From positions 106,886,624-106,950,623 of the forward strand of contig JAVMKO010000006.1 in assembly GCA_032164245.1 (NCBI GenBank): a stretch of 64,000 bases of DNA, written 5' to 3'. The translations under genes and the position numbers were made by a program. Below, piece after piece: positions 55,301-63,719 of the stretch. The stretch is from Sternotherus odoratus (Eukaryota; Chordata; Testudines; Kinosternidae). Position 1 is the stretch's first letter, and each line of letters starts with the position of its first letter. A model generated the notes under the pieces. That model made no database searches. It had not been told where the DNA came from and worked only from the letters and a program-made list of their open reading frames with translations.

Positions 55301-58300
55301 AATCAGAACCTCCCAGAACCTCTCGGGAACCAATCAGACCCTCTCTGGAACCAATCAGAACCTCCCAGAACCTCTCATGAACCAATCAGACCCTCTCTGG
55401 AACCAATCAGAACCTCCCAGAACCTCTCGAAACCAATCAGAACCTCTCGGGAACCAATCAGAACCTCCCAGAACCTCTCTGGAACCAATCAGAACCTCCC
55501 AGAACCTCTCATGAACCAATCAGATCCTCTCTGGAACCAATCAGAACCTCCCAGAACCTCTCGAAACCAATCAGAACCTCTCGGGAACCAATCAGAACCT
55601 CCCAGAACCTCTCATGAACCAATCAGAACCTCTCATGAACCAATCAGAACCTCCCAGAACCTCTCGAAACCAATCAGAACCTCTCGGGAACCAATCAGAA
55701 CCTCCCAGAACCTCTCAGGAACCAATCAGAACCTCCCTGACCCTAGAACCTTTAAAGAAACTCTCGGTTCCCTGAACCGCCAGGACCCCCCAGTACGGCT
55801 CGAGACCCGAAACCTTCCAGGTCTCCCCAGAACCGTGGGGGCCCCCTGAGCCTCCGGAGCCGGGAAGGCTGGAGGCCCCCGGGAGTTCCCAGGCGCCCGG
55901 TCCGCGGCGGGGCCCCCGGCCGTACCCCGATGGCGTAGCGGACCAGCCCCAGGCGGTCGGCCGCCCGGATGGCCGCGGGGAACAGGGCGCGGTCGTCGGT
56001 GGACTGCCCGTCGGTCAGCACCACCAGCAGCTTCTTGGCGTGGGGCCGGGCGCCGTTCCCGGGGGCGAAGGTCTGGTTCCTGCGGGGAGAGGGGGCGGGG
56101 TCAGCGTGGGGGGGACGGACCCCGGGGGGGCCCGGCGGCGCCCCTCCCCCCCCCCGGGGGACTCACACCGCGAAGAGGATGGCGGAGGGGGTGCGCGTGT
56201 TCCCCTTCAGGTGGGCGAAGGCCTCCAGATCCCGGCCCGCGGCCGCCCGGCCCTTCTGGGCGTAGCTGGCGAAGGTGAAGACGTGGTTGATGGAGGAGGA
56301 GAACTGGACCACGGCGATCTGCGGGGCGAGAGGGGGGGCGCGGAGCCCCCGGGGGTGGGGGGGGAGGAGATCGTTTAAATGAGCAGATTGTCGCCAGCTG
56401 CCCCCCCCCCCAAACATGTGCACAGACAGACGGACTGGGGGGCAGGGAGGGAGGGACGAGAGGCAAGGATGGACTGACGGACGGATGGATGGACACGGGG
56501 GGGTAAGGATGGACAGATGGACACGGGGGGACAGGGATGGACGGATGGATGGATGGACGGACGGGGGTAAGGATGGATGGATGGACACAGGGGGGGCAGG
56601 GACAGACACACAAGGGAGGCAGGGATGGACGGATGGACTGACGGATGGGGGTCAGGATAGACAGGCGGACGGACGGATAGACGGGCGGACGGGTGCGGGG
56701 GGTCAGGATAGACAGGCAGACGGACGGATAGACAGGCGGACAGTGGGGTCAGGATAGACAGGCGGACGGATGGGCGGGGGGGTCAGGATAGACAGGAGGA
56801 CGGACGGATAGACAGGCGGATGGGTGGGGGTGTCAGGATAGACAGGAGGACGGACGGATAGACAGGCGGATGGGTGGGGGTGTCAGGATAGACAGGCGGA
56901 CGGACGGATAGACAGGCAGACAGTGGGGTCAGGATAGACAGGCGGACGGACGGATAGACAGGCAGACAGTGGGGTCAGGATAGACAGGCGGACGGATGGG
57001 CGGGGGGGTCAGGATAGACAGGCAGATGGACGGATAGACAGGCAGACAGTGGGGTCAGGATAGACAGGCGGACGGACGGATAGACAGGCAGACAGTGGGG
57101 TCAGGATAGACAGGCGGACGGATGGGCGGGGGGGGTCAGGATAGACAGGCGGACGGACGGATAGACAGGCGGACAGTGGGGTCAGGATAGACAGGTGGAC
57201 GGATGGGCGGGGGGTCAGGATAGACAGGAGGACGGACGGATAGACAGGCGGATGGGTGGGGGTGTCAGGATAGACAGGCGGACGGACGGATAGACAGGCG
57301 GACAGTGGGGTCAGGATAGACAGGCGGACGGACGGATAGACAGGCAGACAGTGGGGTCAGGATAGACAGGCGGACGGATGGGCGGGGGGGGTCAGGATAG
57401 ACAGGCGGACGGACGGATAGACAGGCGGACAGTGGGGTCAGGATAGACAGGTGGACGGATGGGCGGGGGGGTCAGGATAGACAGGAGGACGGACGGATAG
57501 ACAGGCGGATGGGTGGGGGTGTCAGGATAGACAGGCGGACAGACGGATAGACAGGCAGACAGTGGGGTCAGGATAGACAGGCGGACGGTCGGATAGACAG
57601 GCAGACAGTGGGGTCAGGATAGACAGGCGGACGGATGGGCGGGGGGGTCAGGATAGACAGGCAGATGGACGGATAGACAGGCAGACAGTGGGGTCAGGAT
57701 AGACAGGCGGACGGACGGATAGACAGGCAGACAGTGGGGTCAGGATAGACAGGCGGACGGATGGGCGGGGGGGGGTCAGGATAGACAGGCGGACGGACGG
57801 ATAGACAGGCGGACAGTGGGGTCAGGATAGACAGGTGGACGGATGGGCGGGGGGGTCAGGATAGACAGGCAGATGGACGGACAGGCGGATGGATGGGCGG
57901 TGTCAGGATAGACAGGCGGACGGACGGACAGGCGGACGGACGGACAGGCGGACAGGCCCCCACCTGGACGCGGGGCCCCTCCAGGGCTCTCAGCAGCTCC
58001 AGGATGAATTTCTTCATGAGGGCGAAGTCCCCGGGCTGGATGCTGTGGGAGTCGTCGTAGAGAATCGCCACGTCCACCCCCGACACGCACTCTGGGGGGG
58101 GGCAGGGGTCAGCCCCCCGGCCAGCATCACCCCCCACAGATCCGCCCCCCCCGGTCAGCATCACCCCCCCCAGACCTGCCCCCCCACCCCGGCCAGCATC
58201 ACCCCCCCAGACCTGCCCCCCCACCACGGCCAGCATCACACACCCCCCGATCCGCCCCCCCCAGGTCAGCATCGCCCCCCCCAGACCTGCCCCCCCCACC

Positions 58301-60868
58301 CACAGACCTGCCCCCCCCACCCCGGCCAGCATCACCCCCCCAGACCTGCCCCCCCACCACGGCCAGCATCACACACCCCCCAGATCTGCCCCCCCAGGTC
58401 AGCATCGCCCCCCCCAACCTGTCCCCCCACCCACAGACCAGCCCCCGCCCCGGCCAGCATCACCCCCCCACAGATCCTCCCCCCCCGGCCAGCATCACCC
58501 CCTCAGTTCCCCAACTCACCCAGCTCAACCCTCCCCCACCAGCTGCGGCCCCAGCCATGCCCCCACCTTGGCTGGCTGGGTGCAGGGCCTGGGGGGGCTG
58601 CTCCCAGCCCCCCCACACGTAGCAGAGCCCCTGCAGATACACGTTCTCCTCGCAGTGCCGCTGGAGCCGGGGGCCACAGGCCTGGGGGGGGGAAGAGGGT
58701 CACCGGGGGGGCTCCCCCACTCCTGTGCCCCTCCCCCCACAACTCTCCCCCCCCTGCACCCCGTCTCCTGAACCCACCTGTGCCCCTCCCCCACTCCTGT
58801 GCCCCTCCCCCCACAGCTCCCTCCCCCTCCCTCAGCACCCCATCTCCTGCACCCACCTGCACCCCTCCTCCACCTCCCTTGGCCCCCCACAGCCCCACCC
58901 TGTGCTCCCCATGGAGGACGCCCCCCCCCACTTGCCCTCCTCTTCTCTTCCACCCCACAGCCCCTCCCCTCCGAGCCCCAGATGGGGGTCCGGGGGTGAC
59001 TCACGATCACTCGGGACCCGGAGATCTCATCAGAGGCGAGCGCCAGCCCCAGGGAGACCGGGGGGGTGTCTGGAGGGGGGGGGGACAGAGAGAGCGTGAG
59101 AGCGAGATCCCCCCCCCCCCGCCAGGCATCCCCAATATCCCCCACAGCCCCCTTCCCCCTCCATGAGATATATTGGGGGGCACTTACCAGGGAGGGGGAT
59201 GGGCTGACAGGCCCCCCCATGGTAGGAGCAGCGATACAGGGCCCCCGTCCCGTTCCCTGCCAGGGGGGCACTCACCACCAGCCTGGGGAGAGATGGGAAC
59301 ACAGGATTGGGGGGGCTGGGGGGACTCTGATCCCCCTCCCCTCCCAGAGCCGGGAAAAGAACCCAGGAGTCCGGGCTCCCAGAACCCCCTCCCCCCGCTC
59401 CAACCCACCAGACCCCACTCCCCTCCCAGAGCCGGGGAGAGAACCCAGGAGTCCTGGCTCCCAGAACCCTGTCCCCCCGCTCCAACCCACCAGACCCCAC
59501 CCCCCTCCCAGAGCCGGGAAAAGAACCCAGGAGTCCGGGCTCCCAGAACCCTGTCCCCCCGCTCCAACCCACCAGACCCCACCCCCCTCCCAGAGCCGGG
59601 AAAAGAACCCAGGAGTCCTGGCTCCCAGCCCCCCCTGCTCTATCCCCCCCCCCCCCGGGGGCTCTCACCAGGCGCCGTCCTCCGACCGCAGCTGGGCGAC
59701 CCGGTAGCCGAACTGGGCCGGGGCCGGGCCCGTGAAGACGGTGGGGCGCCGCGTCTCGATGCTGAAGGGCCGGGCGGGGGCCGGACCTGGGGGGGGGGGG
59801 GGGGAGGCAGAGTGTCGGGGCACTGCTGGGGGAAGCTCGCAGCAGGGGGGGGGACCGGACGGGCAGGCAGATGTCTGGGGAGCGGGGGGGGGGGGAGGCG
59901 GGATGGAGCTGGGGGGGTCGCTGGCTCCGTGCCCCCCAGAGCTCACAGCCCCCCCCCCGACTCCTGGGCAGAAGTGAAATAGGAGGGGGACGGGGACACA
60001 GCCCCCGGGGGGGTGGGGTTACCGGAGCACGTGGAGTCCGGGGGGGGGGATTTAGAGAGAAACCCCGAAAAACACCCGGGAAACCCCCCCCCCCCCGGGT
60101 CATAACGAACCAGGAATGAAAAGAGGAACCGGGGGGGGAGGAACCGACCAGAGACCCCCCCAGCCCCGCCCCCCCTCCCGACCCGCAGCCCCCCCCGCCC
60201 TACCCCCCCACTCCCGACCCCCAGCCCCGAAACCCCCACTCCCGACCCGCAGCCCCCCCCGCCCTACCCCCCCACTCCGGACCCGCAGCCCCCCCCGCCC
60301 TACTCCCCCACTCCCGACCCCCAGCCCCGCCCCCCCGCTCCCGACCCGCAGCCCCCCACCCGCCCTGCCCCCCCACTCCCGACCCGCAGCCCCCCCCGCC
60401 CTACCCCCCCACTCCCGACCCGCAGCCCCCCCCGCCCTACCCCCCCACTCCCGACCCCCAGCCCCGCCCCCCCAGCCCCGCCCCCCCACTCCCGACCCGC
60501 AGCCCCCCCCGCCCTACCCCCCCACTCCCGACCCCCAGGCCCCCCCGCCCTACCCCCCCACTCCCGACCCCCAGGCCCCCCCGCCCTGCCCCCCCACTCC
60601 CGACCCGCAGCCCCCCCCGCCCTACCCCCCCCTCCCGACCCGCAGCCCCCCCCCGCTCCCGACCCGCAGCCCCCCCCCGCCCTACCCCCCCACTCCCGAC
60701 CCGCAGCCCCCCGCCCTACCCCCCCACTCCCGCCCCCCAGCCCCCCCGCCCTACCCCCCCAGCCCCCCCCCCTCCCGACCCCCAGCCCCCCCCCCGGGCC
60801 GCACCTCTCAGGAGTCCCACCGCGAGCAGCGCGAGGATCCGGAGGCTCCGCTCGGGGTCCGGCGCCAT
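36956..60868 (-). CDS. ITGAM/ITGAX/ITGAD-like: Integrin alpha-M/X/D-like (CD11 family) complete gene, 30 exons
   Basis: I traced 30 GT-AG exons that join in phase into 3,531 nt (1,176 residues plus stop), the size and exon count of mammalian alphaM/X/D. The receptor would pair with integrin beta-2 on leukocytes and bind complement iC3b, ICAMs or fibrinogen. Layout: signal peptide (1-21), seven-blade propeller with an inserted I domain (about 153-345), three Ca-binding repeats, thigh and calf regions, transmembrane helix (about 1106-1128) and a 47-residue tail with GFFKR. The I-domain exit reads [10 protein letters not shown], as in alphaM/X/D and unlike alphaL (IEG is common to both; KIFA is not). 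The 47-residue tail after GFFKR matches none of the mammalian paralogues closely, so I leave the paralogue open. Introns are loaded with minisatellites. Confidence 0.95.
37320..37620 (-). repeat. Tandem MIR-like SINE heads in the intron between integrin exons 28 and 29
   Basis: Four repeats of 'gagagaacccaggagtcctg' with 'cctaacccaccaaccccta' or the 'agacccc' form, spaced about 60-75 bp. Same unit as the arrays at 29.6, 36.7, 59.3 and 61.2 kb. Confidence 0.75.
37626..46621 (-). CDS. Integrin exons 16-28: thigh and calf domains
   Basis: Exons 46464-46621, 46066-46217, 45704-45835, 45325-45398, 45083-45224, 44832-44942, 43891-43973, 43179-43262, 42986-43058, 39108-39215, 38912-38989, 37878-38000 and 37626-37724. 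These encode the beta-sandwich leg with regularly spaced Cys ([40 protein letters not shown]) and several N-x-S/T sites (NLT, NFS, NSS, NGT, NVS, NVT). The intron between exons 24 and 25 holds the 42-bp array. A solo LTR lies between exons 21 and 22. Confidence 0.9.
38055..38885. repeat. 57-bp minisatellite in the intron between integrin exons 26 and 27
   Basis: About 12 copies of a 57-bp unit containing 'cagagccagccgcatcccag' and 'cgccgggcgaggggtcccgt', plus two to three degenerate copies at the left. The period is 19 codons, hence the long spurious frames on both strands. Confidence 0.9.
39283..42962. repeat. 42-bp CpG-dense minisatellite in the intron between integrin exons 24 and 25
   Basis: About 85-90 copies of a 42-bp unit containing 'gcgccccgagcgcgcccggc' and 'ctcggcgccgtgtgtccgtc'. 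Variants (cgcgcgtcc or tgtgtgtcc, cctcgg or ccccgg, occasional deleted units) are arranged in recurring blocks. The period is 14 codons, so frames over 1,000 codons are open on both strands. These are artefacts of repetition: the array lies between a good donor (42985) and acceptor (39216) of the integrin gene. Confidence 0.95.
43545..43830. repeat. 71-bp tandem repeat, 4 copies
   Basis: The phrase 'gggattatcgatattctaga' starts a new unit every 71 bp (about 43561, 43632, 43703, 43774), with 'ggggtgacacagggtgggac' between. It lies in the intron between integrin exons 22 and 23. Confidence 0.9.
44013..44769 (+). mobile_element. Solo ERV LTR with 5-bp target duplication
   Basis: Begins TGTGACGAAGTGGG and ends CGCTCCGTGACA (TG...CA), flanked on both sides by CAGGG (44008-44012 and 44770-44774). 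It holds two AATAAA signals (near 44375 and 44500). The 757-bp sequence is contiguous here, while its homologue at 33.8-35.4 kb is split. It is inserted in the intron between integrin exons 21 and 22, in antisense orientation to the gene. Confidence 0.88.
46205..46425. repeat. 35-bp purine-rich tandem repeat
   Basis: About six copies of a unit containing 'ggaaggagggaagggaggag' plus 'taaacgactggagag', in the intron between integrin exons 16 and 17. Confidence 0.88.
46742..49166 (-). CDS. Integrin exons 10-15: propeller with Ca-binding FG-GAP repeats
   Basis: Exons 49096-49166, 48336-48468, 48127-48263, 47560-47700, 47141-47350 and 46742-46872. Calcium-binding loops are seen as [10 protein letters not shown] (about 472-480), [10 protein letters not shown] (about 534-543) and DLSGDGLTD (about 599-607), each followed by a V-A-V-G-A-type blade strand (LVLIGAP, VAVGAP, VAVGAL). 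FG-GAP phrases such as [14 protein letters not shown] are clear. Confidence 0.92.
47720..48115. repeat. Purine-rich tandem repeat in the intron between integrin exons 12 and 13
   Basis: Irregular repeats of 'gacagacggacggggaagcg' and 'acgggtgttggggtgggggg', about 30-60 bp apart, G-rich on the plus strand. Confidence 0.85.
48470..49095. other. Intron sequence between integrin exons 10 and 11 with an AT-rich island
   Basis: Contains an unusually AT-rich patch (48640-48900) with recurrent 'attaataa' and 'tattcat' phrases, in contrast to the surrounding GC-rich introns. No exon is visible here. Confidence 0.45.
49195..49470. repeat. About 65-bp tandem repeat, 4 copies
   Basis: 'gggacccaggcgtccgggta' and 'ccaggactcccagacaccgg' recur about every 65 bp between integrin exons 9 and 10. 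Confidence 0.88.
49512..58091 (-). CDS. Integrin exons 6-9: inserted I (von Willebrand A) domain
   Basis: Exons 57964-58091, 56167-56318, 55926-56079 and 49512-49656. The metal site (MIDAS) is complete: DxSxS reads DDSHS (D165, S167, S169), the Thr is in GNTRTPSAI (T236) and the Asp is in LTDG (D269). The intrinsic-ligand Glu at the C-terminal linker is E345 (KIFAIEG). The second MIDAS residue is Asp and the fourth His, where mammalian paralogues have small residues (DGSGS type). The about 6.3-kb intron between exons 8 and 9 is almost entirely tandem repeat. The about 1.6-kb intron between exons 6 and 7 is another array. Confidence 0.92.
49770..52745. repeat. 111-bp minisatellite in the intron between integrin exons 8 and 9
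   Basis: About 27 copies of a 111-bp unit beginning 'atgctccagaaccaaccaga' and containing 'gacccatcaccaacacctag'. The period is 37 codons. Blocks of about eight units recur as higher-order repeats: 50202-50450 is nearly identical to 51088-51340. Some units carry internal deletions, for example near 52420-52500. Confidence 0.94.
53000..55745. repeat. About 31-bp CCAAT-rich array in the same intron
   Basis: Dozens of 'ccaatcagaacctcccagaa' plus 'cctctcggga' units, with higher-order copies of 238 bp, 289 bp, 472 bp and 711 bp (for example 53411-53758 against 54122-54469). It shares the core 'ccagaacct' with the neighbouring 111-bp family, so the two arrays are probably related. Confidence 0.92.
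56400..57955. repeat. GGAC/GGAT-rich array in the intron between integrin exons 6 and 7
   Basis: Units of about 36-47 bp built from 'ggatagacaggcggacggac' and 'cagtggggtc' or 'gggcgggggggtc', with longer blocks repeated (56900-57130 against 57540-57770). Confidence 0.92.
58095..58510. repeat. C-rich tandem repeat in the intron between integrin exons 5 and 6
   Basis: Repeats of 'ccccggccagcatcaccccc' and 'agacctgcccccccaccac', irregular units of about 35-65 bp. Confidence 0.8.
58567..60868 (-). CDS. Integrin exons 1-5: signal peptide and first propeller blades
   Basis: Exons 60805-60868, 59669-59786, 59188-59282, 59005-59069 and 58567-58681. Exon 1 starts at ATG 60868 with a hydrophobic signal ([13 protein letters not shown]). 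Exon 2 has the FG-GAP motif [16 protein letters not shown]. Exon 3 has [18 protein letters not shown]. Exon 4 ends SGSRVI at a clean GTGAGT donor. Exon 5 has Cys-rich [17 protein letters not shown] just before the I domain. Phases are 1-2-1-0-1, all compatible. Confidence 0.92.
59335..59645 (-). repeat. Tandem MIR-like SINE heads, 4 units
   Basis: Units of about 60-80 bp containing 'aacccaggagtcctggctcc' and 'gctccaacccaccagacccc' in the intron between integrin exons 2 and 3. Confidence 0.78.
60150..60795. repeat. C-rich repeat in integrin intron 1
   Basis: About 17 irregular copies of 'cccactcccgacccgcagcc' followed by a C run and 'gccctac'. Short versions of the same unit occur in other introns (44985-45080, 46905-47130). 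Confidence 0.88.
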
Positions 60869-61080
60869 CGCGGGTCCCGGCCGGGCTGTGGGGCGCGGGG
60901 CGCGGACTCGCTTCCTGACCCGCCTGGCGGGACCCCGGGACCAGAGCGGCCGCTGCCGGCTGCGCCGCTAGGGGGCGGGGCGGGCCGGGGGCCGGGGGGC
61001 TCCGCCGGGGGCGCTGTGGGGCGGGGGCCGGGGGGCGGGGGGCGGCGGGTTGTTTATCGCCCGGCTGCAGGGACGGATGT
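60869..61080 (-). promoter_or_regulatory. Putative integrin promoter region: GC-rich, TATA-less, ETS/PU.1 site
   Basis: Sequence immediately 5' of the integrin ATG is CpG- and GC-rich (GC box 'gggggcggggcggg' near 60971) without a TATA box. On the minus strand CAGGAAG (60911-60917) lies about 45 bp upstream of the ATG. Myeloid CD11 promoters are known to be TATA-less and to use PU.1 sites close to the start. The assignment here is inference. Confidence 0.4.
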
Positions 61081-61184
61081 GGTCGGGCCGGAGCTCCCGG
61101 CTGGTCCCTTCCCCCCAGCGCCCCTCCCCCCCATAGGGCACTGTTGGGAGGAAGTTCACAGCTCTGAGAGCTGCTGCTGGAGTG

Positions 61185-61345
61185 GGTGGAGCAGGGGGGC
61201 CGGGACTCCTGGGTTCTCTCTCGGGGAGGGGAGGGGGGTCTAGTGGTTAGAGCGGCGGGGCGGGCGGGGGAGCCGGGACTCCTGGGTTCTCTCTCGGGGA
61301 GGGGAGGCGGGTCTAGTGGTTAGAGCGGGGGGGGGGGGGGGCTGG
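61185..61345 (+). repeat. Tandem MIR-like SINE heads, 2 units
   Basis: 'gccgggactcctgggttctc' and 'ggtctagtggttagagcg' occur twice, here in the forward orientation that shows the tRNA-like A-box region. Confidence 0.78.
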
Positions 61346-61349
61346 GAGC

Positions 61350-61680
61350 CAGAACATGAGAACCGTCAGACTGTGTCAGACCAAAGTTCCCTCCAGCCCC
61401 GCGTCCCGTCCTCGGACAGCGGTTGATCCATCCCCTGCGCCCATTGCCAGCGTCGGGCAAACCGAGGCTACGGTCCCCATCCCGGCTCATGGCCACTGAG
61501 GGACCGGTCCCCCAGGAACTCACCTAGTTCTCATTTGAACCCCGTTCTAGCCTTGGCCGTCACAGCATCCTGCAGCAAGGAGTTCCACCGGTTAACACTG
61601 GGATGAAATACTTCCCTTGGCTTGTTGGAAACCTGCCGCCTAGTCATTTCGGCGGGTGACCCCGGTTCTAGTGTTACGAG
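61350..61680 (+). mobile_element. CR1-related repeat
   Basis: 'actgtgtcagaccaaagttc', 'gttctagccttggccgtcac' and 'cagcaaggagttccaccggt' are phrases of the widespread sauropsid CR1-associated repeat ('ggtcagaccaaaggtccat ... ggagttccacaggttaa'). Confidence 0.65.
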
Positions 61681-63715
61681 AAGGGGTGTCCCGGACTCGG
61701 AGGCCTCGTGCCCCTCGGCTCCGTGTGACCCCCCTCGGCCTGGCAGCCCCCCCGTGAAGGTCGCACTCTCTTACGCTGGGGGGAGGCCCCCTGGCCCCGC
61801 CGCTTCCTGGGTTGGCACCTCTGGGCTTTCCCTGCTCGCCTGGCTCTGCCGTGGGCCCCGCTGGGAGTCCCCTCGCCCTGCCCCCCCCCCAGCCCCAGAG
61901 GGAGCGATGCCCCCCGATCTCCAGCCAGCAGCGAGACGGGGGGTTATTGAACATCTGAACCCCCTCAGCACCGTACATCTAGGTCTCTCCCGCACCCAGG
62001 GGGGCCCTGGCTGCTCCCCCCCCAGCCCAGCAGCCCCCCTCCTTCCAGCCAGGGTCCCCCGGAGCTCCCCCCATCGCTGGGGCCCTCTCTCCGTCCACCC
62101 ATCTGGAACCGGTTGACCCCCAAGCCGGGGGAGGGGGGTGTCTCTGGGTCACCGGTCGCTGGGGTCCCCCATTTCCTGCTCATTGTCCAGGGTCCCAACT
62201 GCCGGTCGAGGTCCCGCCTCGTCCTCTGCACCAACAAGCCCGCTCCCACCACCTTGTGGCACGCAGGGAAACTGAGGCACACACCGCAAGAGGCTACGAG
62301 AACCTCCAGTCCCCTTAGCGACCTGGGCCCGCTTCCCAGTGTGGGGACGGGGCCCATCTCTGATCCCCCCACCTCGCCCGGCTCTGGCTGTAGCAGCCGC
62401 TCCCCCCCTTGGGGCCCGGGTCTGACACCTCGCCCGGCCCCCGCTTGCCCACCCCCACCCCCCAGCATGACTCTCAGCTCTCCCGGGTCCCGGCTGCGGG
62501 TACGAACGGGGGTTCGACTCCCCAGGGAGCCGGCTCATCTCGGGGGAGAGATTTACTTTCCCCCTCTCCTGCCCTGAGGTCCCCCCACGCTCCACCAGGT
62601 CGCCATGCCTCAGTTTCCCCTGGGGGGTGCCCGGTCCCGGGTCACTTCTCTCACCGGGCTCCCTCCCCGCGGGTCTCTCCCCGACTCCTTCCAGGAGGAT
62701 CCTTCTGCGGCTGGGCTGGAACTCAGCGGCTGGCTTTGGGGTCTGGCCCTCGTCGGCTGTGCCTCAGTTTACCCATGGGGCAGTCTCGGTCTCAGCCCGG
62801 TTAAGCCCCGTCCCTGGTGACACCCCCCCCCCCGATGACCCCCGTCCTCTGCAGAGATTCTGACCTGCCTGGGGGACGCCCGGGGTTTTACACCCCATGA
62901 CACCGGGGCCCGCTTGGGAATCCAGGGGCCCTGGGGAGCGGGGATCTTGGGGCCTTACCCTTGGCCTGTCTCTCCTCCCACTCCAGTCCCCAGCTCTTCA
63001 CGTCCACCGGGGGGGATCCGGGTCTGGGGGACCCCCTGCTACTCCCAGGCTCTCCCCCCGGGGCTGGTCACTCTCTGCCAGCCGGGCTATCGCTGCCCCG
63101 GATGAGCCCCCAACGCTCGGCCCTCGCGCCCGGCACCGCCCGCAAGGTCCCTTTCGGGGAATTGGGGCCAGCCCGGTTCCTCGCCGGTTCCCGTCCACGG
63201 GGGCATCCGCCCACCCCCTCCGCTCCCACGTTCTCAGGGACGCCGGAGCCCCCCACGGCCCCGCACGGGGGTCTCTCCCTGCGGCGGACGCGCCCATCTC
63301 AGAGAAGATCCCCGGGACTCGGGAAGGGACGAGCGGATGCTGGGCCAGACGGACCCGCGGCCTGACCCCGTCTGGCCGATCTCTCGGGTCGTGTGGGGAG
63401 CCGTGTTGAGACGCCGGCCTCCTAGCCGCTCTCCCCAGGGGGCCGGCTCGGGTTTGGGGGTGTCCCTCACCCCCTCACTTCACCGAGTCTCTCCGCAACG
63501 GCCTTGTCGTCCTTGAGGGCTGCCCAAGCACCTCGCTGGCGCCGTCCTTCCTGGCGGGGACTCGCCCTTGGGACTCTCGTCTGACTCCGCCGGGAACTTT
63601 CACTTCCACCTTCCAAGGGAGCCGTTTGGCCTCCAACCGCCTCTTTCCGCTGGCGTTTCGACACCCCCCATTTCTTGGTCCCCATCCCCCACCCGCCATT
63701 GCTCACCCTCCCTTT
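61681..63715. other. GC-rich upstream region of the integrin gene, no gene recognised
   Basis: Many short open frames from high GC, none with a domain or splice support. 'gggaaactgaggcac' (62268) and 'tgcctcagtttaccc' (62760) are SINE/LTR phrases. An ETS-IRF-like composite motif lies at 63595-63607. Confidence 0.4.
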
Positions 63716-63719
63716 CACC

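Noticed and set aside
49770..55849. Pro/Gln/Asn-rich repeat proteins of 80-264 codons
   Set aside because: Translations of the 111-bp and about 31-bp arrays; no independent coding signal.
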